From DASQHW01 sp038238245 (GTDB lineage: Bacteria > Actinomycetota > Acidimicrobiia > IMCC26256 > PALSA-610), in NCBI GenBank assembly GCA_038238245.1, contig JBBRXX010000015.1:1-64000 (forward strand): a stretch of DNA of 64,000 nt, given 5' to 3'. Each line of letters begins with the position of its first letter. Positions within the stretch are counted from its first letter, which is position 1. This document shows, one piece after another, positions 8,354 to 17,300 of this stretch. The notes under the pieces are model-generated. The model was given only the letters and a program-made list of their open reading frames with translations, made no database searches and was not told where the DNA came from. Made by a program: the position numbers and the translations under genes.

Positions 8354-8638
8354 TCATCCGTACTCGCGCACGTCGGGCTCGAGCGTCGCCCGGAAACGTT
8401 CGAGCACCTCACCGGGCTCGGCGTGCCGGCCCTCGACACCTTTCGAGAAGAGCACGTCGTCGTCGACGACGACATCGAAGACGCCCTTGCTGCCGGTTAC
8501 GAGACGCAGCTCCTCGATGACGTGTTGATAGCTGAAGAGCAGGTCCCGGGCCGCGCTCACGGCGCGCTCTGAATAGTTTCAGGGGACGCAGTAAGTGATC
8601 GAGATCCGGTGTCGTGGCACGGACTTCGGCACGCCCAT
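8354..8638 (-). CDS. SelW/Rdx-family selenoprotein with in-frame UGA (Sec20)
   Basis: Read with UGA as selenocysteine, the gene encodes 94 residues. After ISITY comes C17-V-P-U20, the CxxU redox motif of the SelT/SelW/SelH (Rdx) fold, then NYSERAVSAARDLL, a GSKGVFDVVVDDDVLFSK strand pair and a C-terminal helix. All parts of the thioredoxin-like fold are present in order in one frame, interrupted only by TGA at 8579-8581. Without readthrough only the C-terminal 68 codons from the GTG at 8560 would be made, lacking the active site. A hairpin follows the UGA. The ATG at 8638 is the start, 25 bases after the upstream hypothetical gene. The protein is expected to be a cytoplasmic redox protein. 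No selA, selB, selD or tRNA-Sec is in this window. Confidence 0.75.
8552..8566 (-). promoter_or_regulatory. Candidate bacterial SECIS hairpin
   Basis: On the minus strand, 17 bases after the UGA, CGCGC (8566-8562) pairs with GCGCG (8556-8552) around a five-base loop CGTGA whose second base is G. Bacterial SECIS elements lie within the coding region just after UGA, with a short upper stem and a G near the 5' side of the apical loop. Distance and loop fit that rule. Alternative pairings exist in this GC-rich stretch, so the fold needs checking. Confidence 0.5.
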
Positions 8639-8663
8639 CAGGTTACGTCAGCAGCGCGCGGCG

Positions 8664-9116
8664 TTAGCCCCGAGAACGGGGCCGAGGCGGGCGCTCCTCT
8701 TCCGGAATGCCGAGCGATTCGAGGCGGCGGGCAACGTCGCCCACGACCGTGTCGACCTCGGCGTCGGGTCGGACACCGGCAGCAGGGTCGATGGCCCACG
8801 CGGCGAGGATGTCTCCGAGGCGGTCGAGCTCCCTCGCGGCGCGAAGAACTCCGACGACATCCGTGTGCTCAGTGGACGAGTCCGCGTCGTCCGGGAGGTC
8901 GTGCCAGAGCGCCTGACCTTCACGTTCGAGGATTGCGGCGCGTTGATTGAGCGTCGACTCGATACGGCGGAGAAGGTTGAGGATGTCGTTGACACGCTGC
9001 GGCTGTGGTTGTGCGTACCTGACCAGTGCGGCGCGCAGACTCCAATCGTTCGTGCGGCCGCGTTCGGCAAAGTCGACCATACGGGCGAGTTCTGGTGGCT
9101 CGATCTCGGCCGGCAT
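8664..9116 (-). CDS. Hypothetical helical protein
   Basis: A 150-residue soluble protein starting at ATG 9116 (MPAEIEPPEL). It is mostly alpha-helical with amphipathic, coiled-coil-like stretches (RVNDILNLLRRIESTL, VVGVLRAARELDRLGDILAAW). The C-terminus is Pro/Arg-rich. No family is recognised. It follows the ABC permease by 28 bases on the same strand and precedes the selenoprotein gene by 25, so it probably shares their transcript. Confidence 0.65.
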   Translation of the reverse strand: MPAEIEPPELARMVDFAERGRTNDWSLRAALVRYAQPQPQRVNDILNLLRRIESTLNQRAAILEREGQALWHDLPDDADSSTEHTDVVGVLRAARELDRLGDILAAWAIDPAAGVRPDAEVDTVVGDVARRLESLGIPEEERPPRPRSRG

Positions 9117-9144
9117 CTCATGCAGCGTACGACCGCAACCGTCG

Positions 9145-9960
9145 CTATGCCGCCTGGCGCACACGCCCCCGCAGCGCCGCGAAGCACATCGCCATGCTGA
9201 TCGCTCCGACCACGGCGATGGCGATCAATGCCTGGCCCAGGTCGCCCCACTTCCAGCTGTCGGCGAGCACCAAAGAGCGCAGGCCGTCGAGGATGTATGT
9301 CACGGGGTTGAACGCCGACACGGTGTGCAGCCAACCCGACAACTGCGAGCGCGGCACGTACGACGACGTCAGGAACAAGAACGGGAAGAACAGCAGGAAG
9401 CTCGAGTTCACCGCCGCGGGATTGCCGGTCTTCAACGCGATCGCATATCCGAAACCGGCGAACGCGAGGCTCCACAGCGCGGCCATGCCGATGAACATCA
9501 ACACGCCGATCGGTCCCCCGTGGAACCGCACGCCGAGGATCAATCCGAGCCCGATGATCGGCAAGGTCAACGCCGCCGACACCGCGACGTCCGCGGCCAT
9601 GTGTCCCAGCAGGATCGCCGTACGCCGGACCGGCGTCAACAACAGCCGGTCGAAGTACTTGTTCTGTACGTCGAGCACGATCGCGCCGGCCCGCGAGACG
9701 CCCGTCACACCGAGCAGCACCGCGGTCGCCATCTGAAAGGCCGTGTAGTCGAGGCCGGGCACCGCCTGCGTGAGCCGTTGCAACGTCGCGATGTTCACCA
9801 CGAAGAAGAACAACGCAATGAACACGGGCGGAATCACGACCTCGACATCACGAGGAACCGCACGCAGCGCGCGCCCTGCGATCGAGCGGAGATCCCGCAG
9901 GAACTCGGCCGGCTTCGCCCGAGCAACATCGAGAACCGGTGCCTCGGTCACGGTGGTCAT
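9145..9960 (-). CDS. ABC-2 type transporter permease
   Basis: The 271-residue membrane subunit has six predicted transmembrane segments, beginning with VIPPVFIALFFFVVNIATL near residue 45. It contains an ABC-2 signature region (FLFLTSSYVPRSQLSGWLHTVSAFNPVTYILDGLRSL) before the last helix, as in daunorubicin/multidrug exporter permeases. The ATG at 9960 overlaps the stop of the ATPase gene (ATGA), so both subunits are made from one message. It likely exports a hydrophobic compound; the substrate cannot be told from sequence. A longer upstream frame lies inside the ATPase gene and was not used. Confidence 0.9.
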   Translation of the reverse strand: MTTVTEAPVLDVARAKPAEFLRDLRSIAGRALRAVPRDVEVVIPPVFIALFFFVVNIATLQRLTQAVPGLDYTAFQMATAVLLGVTGVSRAGAIVLDVQNKYFDRLLLTPVRRTAILLGHMAADVAVSAALTLPIIGLGLILGVRFHGGPIGVLMFIGMAALWSLAFAGFGYAIALKTGNPAAVNSSFLLFFPFLFLTSSYVPRSQLSGWLHTVSAFNPVTYILDGLRSLVLADSWKWGDLGQALIAIAVVGAISMAMCFAALRGRVRQAA

Positions 9961-10919
9961 TTCGAGTCTCCTTCGATGTGGCTGCCGGTGAGGTCGAGGA
10001 ACACGTCGTCGAGCGTCGGCGTGCGCAGCGTGAGATCGCGCACCTGCACTCCGCATGATGCGAGCGCGAGCGCGACCGGCGAGATCGTCGCCGACCCGTT
10101 GTCGGTCGCCACCACGAGCTCGTTGCCGTGCGCCTCGGCGCCGCGCACGCCATCCACGTTCGCGACCGATGCGGCAGCAAGAGAGGCATCACCGTCGACG
10201 CGCGCCACGATGACGTCCGTACCGACCGTGCGCTTCAGGTCTTCGGGCGTTCCCTCCGCGACGATCCGCCCGTGGTCGATGATGCCCACCCGATCAGCGA
10301 GCGAGTCTGCTTCTTCGAGATACTGCGTCGTCAGGAAGATGGTCATGCCGAGCTCTTCGTTGAGCCGGCGTACTTCGGCCCACACGCGCAGCCGGCTCAC
10401 CGGGTCGAGGCCGGTCGTCGGCTCGTCGAGGAACAACACCTCGGGGTTGTGCACGAGCGCCGCCGCGAGATCGAGCCGCCGTTGCATGCCGCCCGAGTAG
10501 GTCTCGATGCGCCGGTCGAGTGCATCGCCGAGGTCGATGAGCTCTGCGAGCTGCTCGACCCGCTGCTTCACGACGCGCTTCGACAGCCCGTACAGCGAAC
10601 CCTGCAACCGCAACAGCTCCGCGCCTGTCTGATTGGGATCCAACGACACGTCTTGCAATGCGGCGCCGATGCGCAAGCGCACCGATCCCGGGTCGGACGC
10701 GACGTCGAAGCCGGCGACGACCGCGCGGCCGCCGGTCGGCGCGAGCAATGTGCACAACATCCGGACGGTCGTCGACTTGCCGGCGCCGTTCGGTCCGAGG
10801 AAGCCGTAGATCTCTCCCTCTTGGATCTCCAGGTCGAGATGCTCGACGGCCGTGTTGCCGTTGAAGGCTCGTCGTAAACCTTCGGCGCGAATGGCCGCGC
10901 CGTGCGAACGCGAGTGCAT
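9957..10919 (-). CDS. ABC transporter ATP-binding protein, drug-exporter type
   Basis: A 320-residue ATPase with Walker A GPNGAGKST, Q-loop in GAALQDVSLD, ABC signature YSGGMQRRLDLA, Walker B VLFLDEPTTGLD and a switch-region Gln-type residue (TTQYLEEAD) where His is more usual. A C-terminal domain of about 80 residues (TLDDVFLDLTG) is typical of DrrA-like exporters. The start ATG at 10919 was chosen because the protein begins just before the conserved IRAEGLRRAF strand. It is paired by overlap with the ABC-2 permease. Confidence 0.92.
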   Translation of the reverse strand: MHSRSHGAAIRAEGLRRAFNGNTAVEHLDLEIQEGEIYGFLGPNGAGKSTTVRMLCTLLAPTGGRAVVAGFDVASDPGSVRLRIGAALQDVSLDPNQTGAELLRLQGSLYGLSKRVVKQRVEQLAELIDLGDALDRRIETYSGGMQRRLDLAAALVHNPEVLFLDEPTTGLDPVSRLRVWAEVRRLNEELGMTIFLTTQYLEEADSLADRVGIIDHGRIVAEGTPEDLKRTVGTDVIVARVDGDASLAAASVANVDGVRGAEAHGNELVVATDNGSATISPVALALASCGVQVRDLTLRTPTLDDVFLDLTGSHIEGDSK

Positions 10920-10972
10920 GTGTGTGCTCCTGTTGGACTGTCGCTCATGACGACTCACGGTCAACACGGAAC

Positions 10973-11347
10973 TCATCGCGCACCCGCCGGAATCTGCTGC
11001 AACGCCCAGCCGTTGCCGTCGGGATCGCTGAACCACACGAACGATCCCCACGGAAATTCCTTCACGTCGCTCACGTCGACACCGCGCCCGAGAAGTTCTT
11101 GCCGTGCGGCCTCGACGTCGGCGACGACGATCTGCAGCCCTTCGACCGATCCCGGCGTCGCGCCCGTGATGCCCTGGCCGATCGCGATCGAGCATGCCGA
11201 GCCCGGAGGCGTGAGCTGCACGAATCGCAGGTCGTCGCTCACCCGGGCGTCGACGTCGCAGGAGAAACCGACCTGTTCGGTATAGAAGGTCTTCGCACGG
11301 TCAACGTCCGACACCGGCACGTTCACCAGTTCCAGCTTGAAGTCCAC
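10973..11347 (-). CDS. VOC family (glyoxalase/bleomycin-resistance-like) protein
   Basis: A 124-residue single-domain vicinal-oxygen-chelate protein. Paired beta-alpha-beta units are visible (KLELVNVPVSDVDRAKTFYTEQVGF and LQIVVADVEAARQELLGRG), ending in the usual SFVWFSDPDGNGWALQQ strand. Such proteins bind metal or small ligands; the ligand is unknown. It is divergent from the WYL regulator with an 85-base shared promoter region, suggesting control by it. Confidence 0.87.
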   Translation of the reverse strand: MDFKLELVNVPVSDVDRAKTFYTEQVGFSCDVDARVSDDLRFVQLTPPGSACSIAIGQGITGATPGSVEGLQIVVADVEAARQELLGRGVDVSDVKEFPWGSFVWFSDPDGNGWALQQIPAGAR

Positions 11348-11432
11348 GGCTCAGCTCCTCTCGATCGGGTTTCTTTCATCATGAGGGCTAAAGTGGTCAC
11401 CAACTGACCAGGTTCTCTGGCATTCTGGAAAC

Positions 11433-12377
11433 ATGCGCGCCGATCGCCTCGTGGCCACCCTGCTGTTCCTGCAAGCGCGGGGCCGCGTCACTGCCGCCGA
11501 GGTCGCGGCCGAGCTCGAAGTCTCGGTGAAGACGGCCCGACGCGATCTCGAGGCCCTGTCGATCGCGGGCATTCCCGTGTACTCACAGGCCGGGCGCGGC
11601 GGCGGGTGGGCACTGGTCGGCGGTGCGCGCACCGATCTCAGCGGGCTCACTGCTGCGGAGGCGCGCACGCTGTTCCTCGTCGCCGGCCCGTCGTCGGCCG
11701 TCACCCCCGCGGCGAAGGCCGCGTTGCGGAAGCTCGTGCGCGCGCTCCCTGAAACGTTTCGTGCCGAAGCCGAGAAAGCCGCGTCTGCCATCGTGCTCGA
11801 TCCCGCGCGCTGGGGCGGCAAGGCCCCGTCGACGCCGCCGCATCTCGAAGCGCTGCAGCATGCGGTGATCGAAGGTGTGCAGATCCGGCTCGGCTACACC
11901 GACGCCCGCGGCTCGGTCTCCGAACGCATCGTGCACCCGTTGGGGCTCGTGTCGAAAGGTACGACGTGGTACCTCGTCGGCGACACGGATGCAGGGCGGC
12001 GTACGTTCCGTGTGTGGCGCGTGCGTTCGGTCGAGCTCACCGCCGAACCGGCCGTGCGGCCGCCCGGCTTCGACTTGCAGCGCGCGTGGGACGAGATCGT
12101 CACAACGCTCGACGAACGTCGCGGCCTCCGGCACGTGCATGCGTTGGCCGATCCGGAGGCGATCAAATGGTTGCGCTCCCAGTTCGGCACGCGCGTGACA
12201 TTCGGAGACGCCGAGGCCGACGGACGCGTCAACGTCGACATCGCCTTTCCGGCGACGCACGAAGACCCCGCGCGCGAGCTCGCCGCGTACGCCGACTCGC
12301 TCGAAGTCCTCGACCCCGAGGTACGCGGCCGCATGGCCGAGCTCGGCCGCATGCTTGCGACCCGGCACAACCGCTGA
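11433..12377 (+). CDS. WYL-domain transcriptional regulator (YafY/DeoR type)
   Basis: The 314-residue regulator has an N-terminal winged helix (RLVATLLFLQARGRVTAAEV, then ELEVSVKTARRDLEAL), a central WYL domain from about residue 140 with GLVSKGTTWYLVGDTDAGRRTFRVWRVR, and a WCX-like C-terminal extension. WYL domains sense ligands such as nucleic acids or small molecules. It is divergent from the VOC gene, the most likely target together with the ABC operon beyond it. The ATG at 11433 fits the family start. Confidence 0.9.
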   Translation: MRADRLVATLLFLQARGRVTAAEVAAELEVSVKTARRDLEALSIAGIPVYSQAGRGGGWALVGGARTDLSGLTAAEARTLFLVAGPSSAVTPAAKAALRKLVRALPETFRAEAEKAASAIVLDPARWGGKAPSTPPHLEALQHAVIEGVQIRLGYTDARGSVSERIVHPLGLVSKGTTWYLVGDTDAGRRTFRVWRVRSVELTAEPAVRPPGFDLQRAWDEIVTTLDERRGLRHVHALADPEAIKWLRSQFGTRVTFGDAEADGRVNVDIAFPATHEDPARELAAYADSLEVLDPEVRGRMAELGRMLATRHNR

Positions 12378-12390
12378 GCAGCAAGCCGCC

Positions 12391-12410
12391 TACGGATCAG
12401 AAGGCTGGGT
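12391..12410 (+). repeat. Direct repeat 1, tRNA-Arg anticodon-arm-like
   Basis: The 20-base stretch reads TACGGATCAGAAGGCTGGGT and is followed by TTCGAGT-like sequence. It matches the anticodon loop, 3' anticodon stem and variable loop of actinobacterial tRNA-Arg(ACG) but lacks the rest of the tRNA. A near-copy lies at 14378-14397 in the same orientation. Confidence 0.5.
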
Positions 12411-12466
12411 TCGAGTCGCGGTAGTCCTGACGACATCGCGAACGACGAGGACGAGACCTACTCGGA

Positions 12467-12733
12467 TCATCCTGCCGCCCCCTGGTATGACCCCGGGTGA
12501 TGCACGCGGTGTCTTGTTGGGAGCAGCGCAAAGGCGGCGAGCGCGAGCGGACCGGTAAGTAGCCCGATCGCGACTCCGGCGAAGCGCGGGTACCCACGTC
12601 GTTTCGCGACCGCGCCGGTCGCGCGTGCGAGCGTGACCCACAGCCAGAGGATCGCGTTCGCCGCTACGACGATGGCAACACCCCACCAGAAGATTGTGGC
12701 ACCAGGGGCCTGCGAATAGGACTGCGTCGCCAT
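12467..12733 (-). CDS. Small two-helix membrane protein
   Basis: An 88-residue protein starting at ATG 12733, preceded by AGAAAGGA at a good distance. It has two transmembrane segments, about residues 13-36 (TIFWWGVAIVVAANAILWLWV) and 50-70 (VAIGLLTGPLALAAFALLP), joined by a short basic loop (AKRRGYPR). No family is recognised. It may be a PLD-N-like or hypothetical integral protein. Confidence 0.6.
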   Translation of the reverse strand: MATQSYSQAPGATIFWWGVAIVVAANAILWLWVTLARATGAVAKRRGYPRFAGVAIGLLTGPLALAAFALLPTRHRVHHPGSYQGAAG

Positions 12734-13046
12734 GATCGTGTCCTTTCTCGGCGTCGACACCTCACACCCTCTACCTGTTGCCGGGCTGAGGCAATTTCTG
12801 CCGAACCGCAATAGACGCAGTAGTAGCCGCCGTCGCGTCGTGCAATCAGCCGCTTCCCGGCCTGGAAGGGCACGCTCACAGGCGGACTCTCCGCGCGCCC
12901 GGCTGGCCCTCTTGGGTGAGCCGAAGCGAATGATGTTGCCGTCGGGGTCGATCATCCGACTTCGGGTTTGGGGCACAATGAACACTGGCTGTCGAACTGG
13001 TGAACAGTCACAGCTCGCGGGCCGCAACGACCCTGGGGGGAAGCAG
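12734..13046. other. 313-base gap between divergent genes
   Basis: This gap holds the promoters for the small membrane protein (left) and the phospholipase-like gene (right). A minus-strand frame near 12760-12879 reads a CVYCG zinc-ribbon-like motif after VPFQAGKRLIARRDGGYY but then runs without a stop into the next gene. It may be a decayed small zinc-ribbon ORF. Nothing else is supported. Confidence 0.4.
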
Positions 13047-14360
13047 TTGACCGAACTCACGCGCCGGTCGTTCCTTGCCGCGTCCGCTGCGGGCGCAGCC
13101 TGGCTCGCGCTCGGCGGCTGCAGCTCGTCGTCCGACAACGCCAAAGGTGGCACGCCGGCGACCAGCGCGCCTCCGAGAACGAAGCCGGCGACGCTGCCGG
13201 ACCCCAAGACGGCACCGTTCGACACCGTTGTCGTCCTCATGCTCGAGAACCGGTCGTTCGACCAACTGCTCGGATGGGTTCCGGGCGCGAACGGCAAGCA
13301 AGCCGGCCTCACCTACCCGGGTCTCCACGGCGGAGCCGTACCGACCTACTCGATGGGTCACGACTTCCAGGCGTGCGGCGACAAGGATCCCGAGCACGGC
13401 TGGGAAGCCATGGTCACGCACTTCAACGGCGGGAAATGCGACGGGTTCTTGAAGACGCAGGTCACCGGCGACCACTTCCCCATCGGCTACTACGAACAGG
13501 CGCAGGTCCCGATCCTCGGCGCGCTTGCGACGAACTACACACTGTTCGACAACTACTACTGCTCACTGATGGCGGCCACCTGGCCGAACCGGTTCTACCA
13601 ACTCTGCGCCGCGACCGACATCGACGAGACGGGTTACTTTCCGGCGCCGGATGCGACGCCTCCGTCGAAGCTCGATCTCGCGATCTTCGACCGCGCGCAC
13701 GGCGCCGGTTTGACGAGCGGCTACTACCACTGGAGCGAGCCGATGACGGGCCTGTTCCAGTCGCGCCGCTACGACGCCATCACCCACCCGATCAAGAAGT
13801 TCTATGCCGATGCCAAAGCGGGAACGCTGCCGAACGTCACCTTCGTCGAGCCCGACTACGGGACGGTCGCCGAGTTCCTCGGGACCTCGAACGACTACCA
13901 CCCGCACGGCAACATCCAGGTCGGCGAGGGGTACGTCGCGCAGATCTACAACGCGCTGCGCAAGAGTCCGCAGTGGGAGCGGATGGTGTTCGTTGCCAAT
14001 TTCGACGAGAACGGTGGTTTCTACGACCACGTCGCTCCGCCGACGGTGAAAGACGACAACGTCAATCCCAACCCGGGACGGCATCCGGACTACAAGCGGC
14101 TCGGGTTCCGTGTGCCGTGCATCGCGATGGGGCCGTTTGCACCGAAGAAGATCGAGACCGGCGGTCCCTACGAACACTGTTCGATCCTCAAGATGATCGA
14201 GTGGCGTTGGGGACTCGAGCCCATGTCGGCACGCGACGCCAATGCCAAGAATCTTGCCGACGCGCTCGACTTCGGAACCCGACGCTCCCCCTTCGAACTG
14301 CCCGCGTTCGTGCCACCGCCGAACACGCAGTGCCCGAATCCGACGCTCGAGCTCGCCTGA
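13047..14360 (+). CDS. Phospholipase C/acid phosphatase-type phosphoesterase, Tat lipoprotein
   Basis: A 437-residue member of the phosphoesterase family that includes bacterial phospholipases C. The signature MLENRSFDQLLGW lies near residue 70, with further family motifs NYTLFDNYYCS and ANFDENGGFYDHVAPP, whose acidic and His residues bind metal and phosphate. The N-terminus TRRSFLAASAAG is a twin-arginine signal, followed by LGGC that may be a lipobox, so the enzyme should sit on the outer face of the membrane. TTG at 13047 follows GGGGGG at five to six bases. An ATG at 12978 would give a 23-residue extension before the signal and is less likely. Confidence 0.88.
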   Translation: MTELTRRSFLAASAAGAAWLALGGCSSSSDNAKGGTPATSAPPRTKPATLPDPKTAPFDTVVVLMLENRSFDQLLGWVPGANGKQAGLTYPGLHGGAVPTYSMGHDFQACGDKDPEHGWEAMVTHFNGGKCDGFLKTQVTGDHFPIGYYEQAQVPILGALATNYTLFDNYYCSLMAATWPNRFYQLCAATDIDETGYFPAPDATPPSKLDLAIFDRAHGAGLTSGYYHWSEPMTGLFQSRRYDAITHPIKKFYADAKAGTLPNVTFVEPDYGTVAEFLGTSNDYHPHGNIQVGEGYVAQIYNALRKSPQWERMVFVANFDENGGFYDHVAPPTVKDDNVNPNPGRHPDYKRLGFRVPCIAMGPFAPKKIETGGPYEHCSILKMIEWRWGLEPMSARDANAKNLADALDFGTRRSPFELPAFVPPPNTQCPNPTLELA

Positions 14361-14376
14361 GGGCACGCGCTCGAGA

Positions 14377-17300
14377 TTACGGATCAGCAGGTTGGGTCGC
14401 GCAGCTGGCGCGGTAGGCGCCGGTCGCCGAGAAGTATTTGCTCCACTCGACCTGCGTGAGCTCGCGGCCCGCAAGTGTGCATGCCTTCGCGGGCCATGTC
14501 GCGACATCGAGGTTCCAGATGGTGGTGCCGCTTCGTCCCGGCACCACCATTGCTTGTCCGTCGGGGGCAAAGCCACCGAGCCCGAAGAGCCCTGAACCAG
14601 GGAACGGGTCGCCCATTCGTGCTCGTTGACCGACGTCGACGAGATGGTTCTGCGCCATGACGTCCTGCACGACGATCAGATCTCCGTCGTTGCTCCAGAC
14701 GATGCTGGCGAGCAGGCCCGACGAGACCGGGACGGAGCTCCCCACCTGCTTGGAGGTCTTGGCATCGAGGAACGACACCGTGCCGTCGATTCTGCCGATC
14801 GCCAGGAGTTTGCCGTCGGGGCTGAACGCCGCGGTCTCCGGTGGCGCGCCCGCGACGGTCAGAATCGCGCCGCGTCCGACCTCGCCGCCGGACACCGGAT
14901 ACCGCCCACCGCCGCCAACTGCCGTCGTGACGATCAGCTCCTCGCCGTCGGCCCGGAACGTTGCGGCCAATGCGTGCGGTATCGCGGGGTCGAGAGATCG
15001 CACGCGGCGCGACGCGACGTCGATCACGTGCGCGCCGTTGACTGTGCTCGCGTTGCTCGTCGCGACCAGCGACCGGCCGTCGGGGCTGAAGCTCAACTCC
15101 ACAACGGCATTCGTATCGGTCTTCACCGGCCGGCCCGTCTCGTGGTGTGAACCGGTTTCGAACATCTGCACGTTGCCGAATCGATCACCGATCGCCATCA
15201 GCCGCGAGTCGGGACTGAAAGCGATGGGCGTGGAGGCATCGAGGATGCCGCGGGCGCCGGCGCCGCTCACGGAGAACGTACGGATACGACCCAGATCGTG
15301 CGCGCGGTAGAGGGCGACCGTGTCGTCGTTCCCGGTGACCGCCAGGAGCTCTCCGTCGGGGCTGAACGTCCCGCCGGCGCTCGGTGCGCCTTCGGAGAGC
15401 GGTTGCGATGGTCGGCAAGCCGTTCGGATCCCAGACGGTCATCGTGCCGTCGAAGCCGGTGAGCACGAGACCAGTCGCACGCGTGCTGGCGATCTGGGCC
15501 GGACCGTGTTGGGTCACGATCGGCTCGGTGGTGGCGCGTGTCCAATGCTCGGTGTTCCACGCGTCGACGGTTTCACCTGCGGTGATGAATTGCTTGTTGT
15601 CCGCGCCGAACACCACTGTCATGAGGCTTGCCGAACCGAGCTGGGCAACTTCGCGCCGCGCCGCCACCTCGAACACGTGCGCACTTCCCGGCCCGCTCCG
15701 ACCGAAGGTTCCAAGACCCAACCACCGCCCGTTCGGTGAGAACGCGAGATTGAAGATGCCCTCGCGGCGATCGAGCTGAAGTGGTCGACCGATGGGTGCG
15801 CCGTTCGATGGATTGTGGAACACGACCCGACCGTCGTTGTCTCCCGCAGCGAGAACCCGGCCGTCGGCGCTCACGGCGAAGGCGTTCACCGACCGCGCGT
15901 GCCCGCCGAGACTCCCGGATCGTCTGCGACTGCCGACGTCCCACAGCTGCGCGGTCGTCGCCCGGGTGATCGCGTCGGTGCTCTCCACGACGCCGACCGC
16001 GACGGCGAGTTCCCTGCCATCGGGCAGGAACGCAACCGCGGTGACCGGGGCGCCGGCGTGGAGAGGTTCGCCGACCTTCTGCAAGGAACGCGCATCCCAG
16101 AGCGTCACGCTTCCGGTCGAGCTGCCGGCCGCGATGAGCGTGCCATCCGGACTGACCGAGATACCCGCCGCGAATCCCGAGACGGCGAACGATCCGATCT
16201 TCTTGCGAGCCGCGATGTCCCAGACATCCGCGCCGTCACGACCCAGGACCGCGAACCGTTTGCCGTCGGGGAACGCGGCGATCGAATTGTAGCCACCGTG
16301 GCCACCCGAAAGCGTGAGGCGCAGTCGCGGTTCGCCCAACAATGAACCCAGCAACGCGCTCTTCGTCGCCGCTCCCGGTCGAAGACGGTGCGCTTGCACC
16401 GCCAGCAGCAGCGCGAGGCTCCGGTCACGTTCGAGGAGCGGCGGTACCTCGGCGACTGCCCGATCCACTTCGGCGGCCACCGACACCTCGCGCGCCTGCT
16501 GCGCCTTGCGGTCCGCCCGGCCTCGTTGCGCGAAGGCAACGACACCGGTCACAACGGCAACGACGAGCAGCAACGCGGTTGCCGTCAAGAGCCCCCGCAA
16601 GCGGCGGTTTTGGCGGATGCGGGTCGCGACCCGCTGTTCGGCATCAGCACGTTCTCGATCCGCGAGGTTCCGGCTGGCACCGAGAAATTCCCGTTCGGTG
16701 GACGTCAGCGGGAGCTGCGCGGCGACCTCGTCGGCCGCGGCAAGCCTCGTGCCGCGGTACAGCTCCGATTCGTCGCGCCGATGTTCCTCCCATTCCGCGG
16801 CACTCTGGGAGAGCAAACGGCGGACTCGAATCGCGTCGCGGTCCTCGTCGATCCACTCCCGCAGGCGTGGCCACTCGCGTAGCAGGGCTTCGTGGGCCAC
16901 TTCGATCGTGGGCTCGCGCGTGATCGGGTGGTGATCGAGCACGAGGAGCCGATGGGCCCGGTACCGGTCGACCACTTCTGGTGACACGTCGGCGAGCTCG
17001 GGCATCGTGGCACGCCGGCGGAGGTCGTCGCCGTCGTCGCCGGGAGTCACGAGGCGGGTGAACAGGCGGCGGACGTCCGCGCGCCGTTCCCCGGCGGTGT
17101 CGTCGTACAGCTGCTCGGCCCGGCGCGCGAGCGCGCCACCGATCCCGCCGAGCTCGGCATAGGCCGCGGCGGTGACGGTCGCGGTTGTCCGCCGCTCGTA
17201 GAGCTCGGTGAGCGTGAACTGGAGGAGGGGCAGCGCTCCGGCCCGATTCACGACGTCATCGACGATCGTCGCCACCAATCCCGGCTCGAAATGAACTCCG

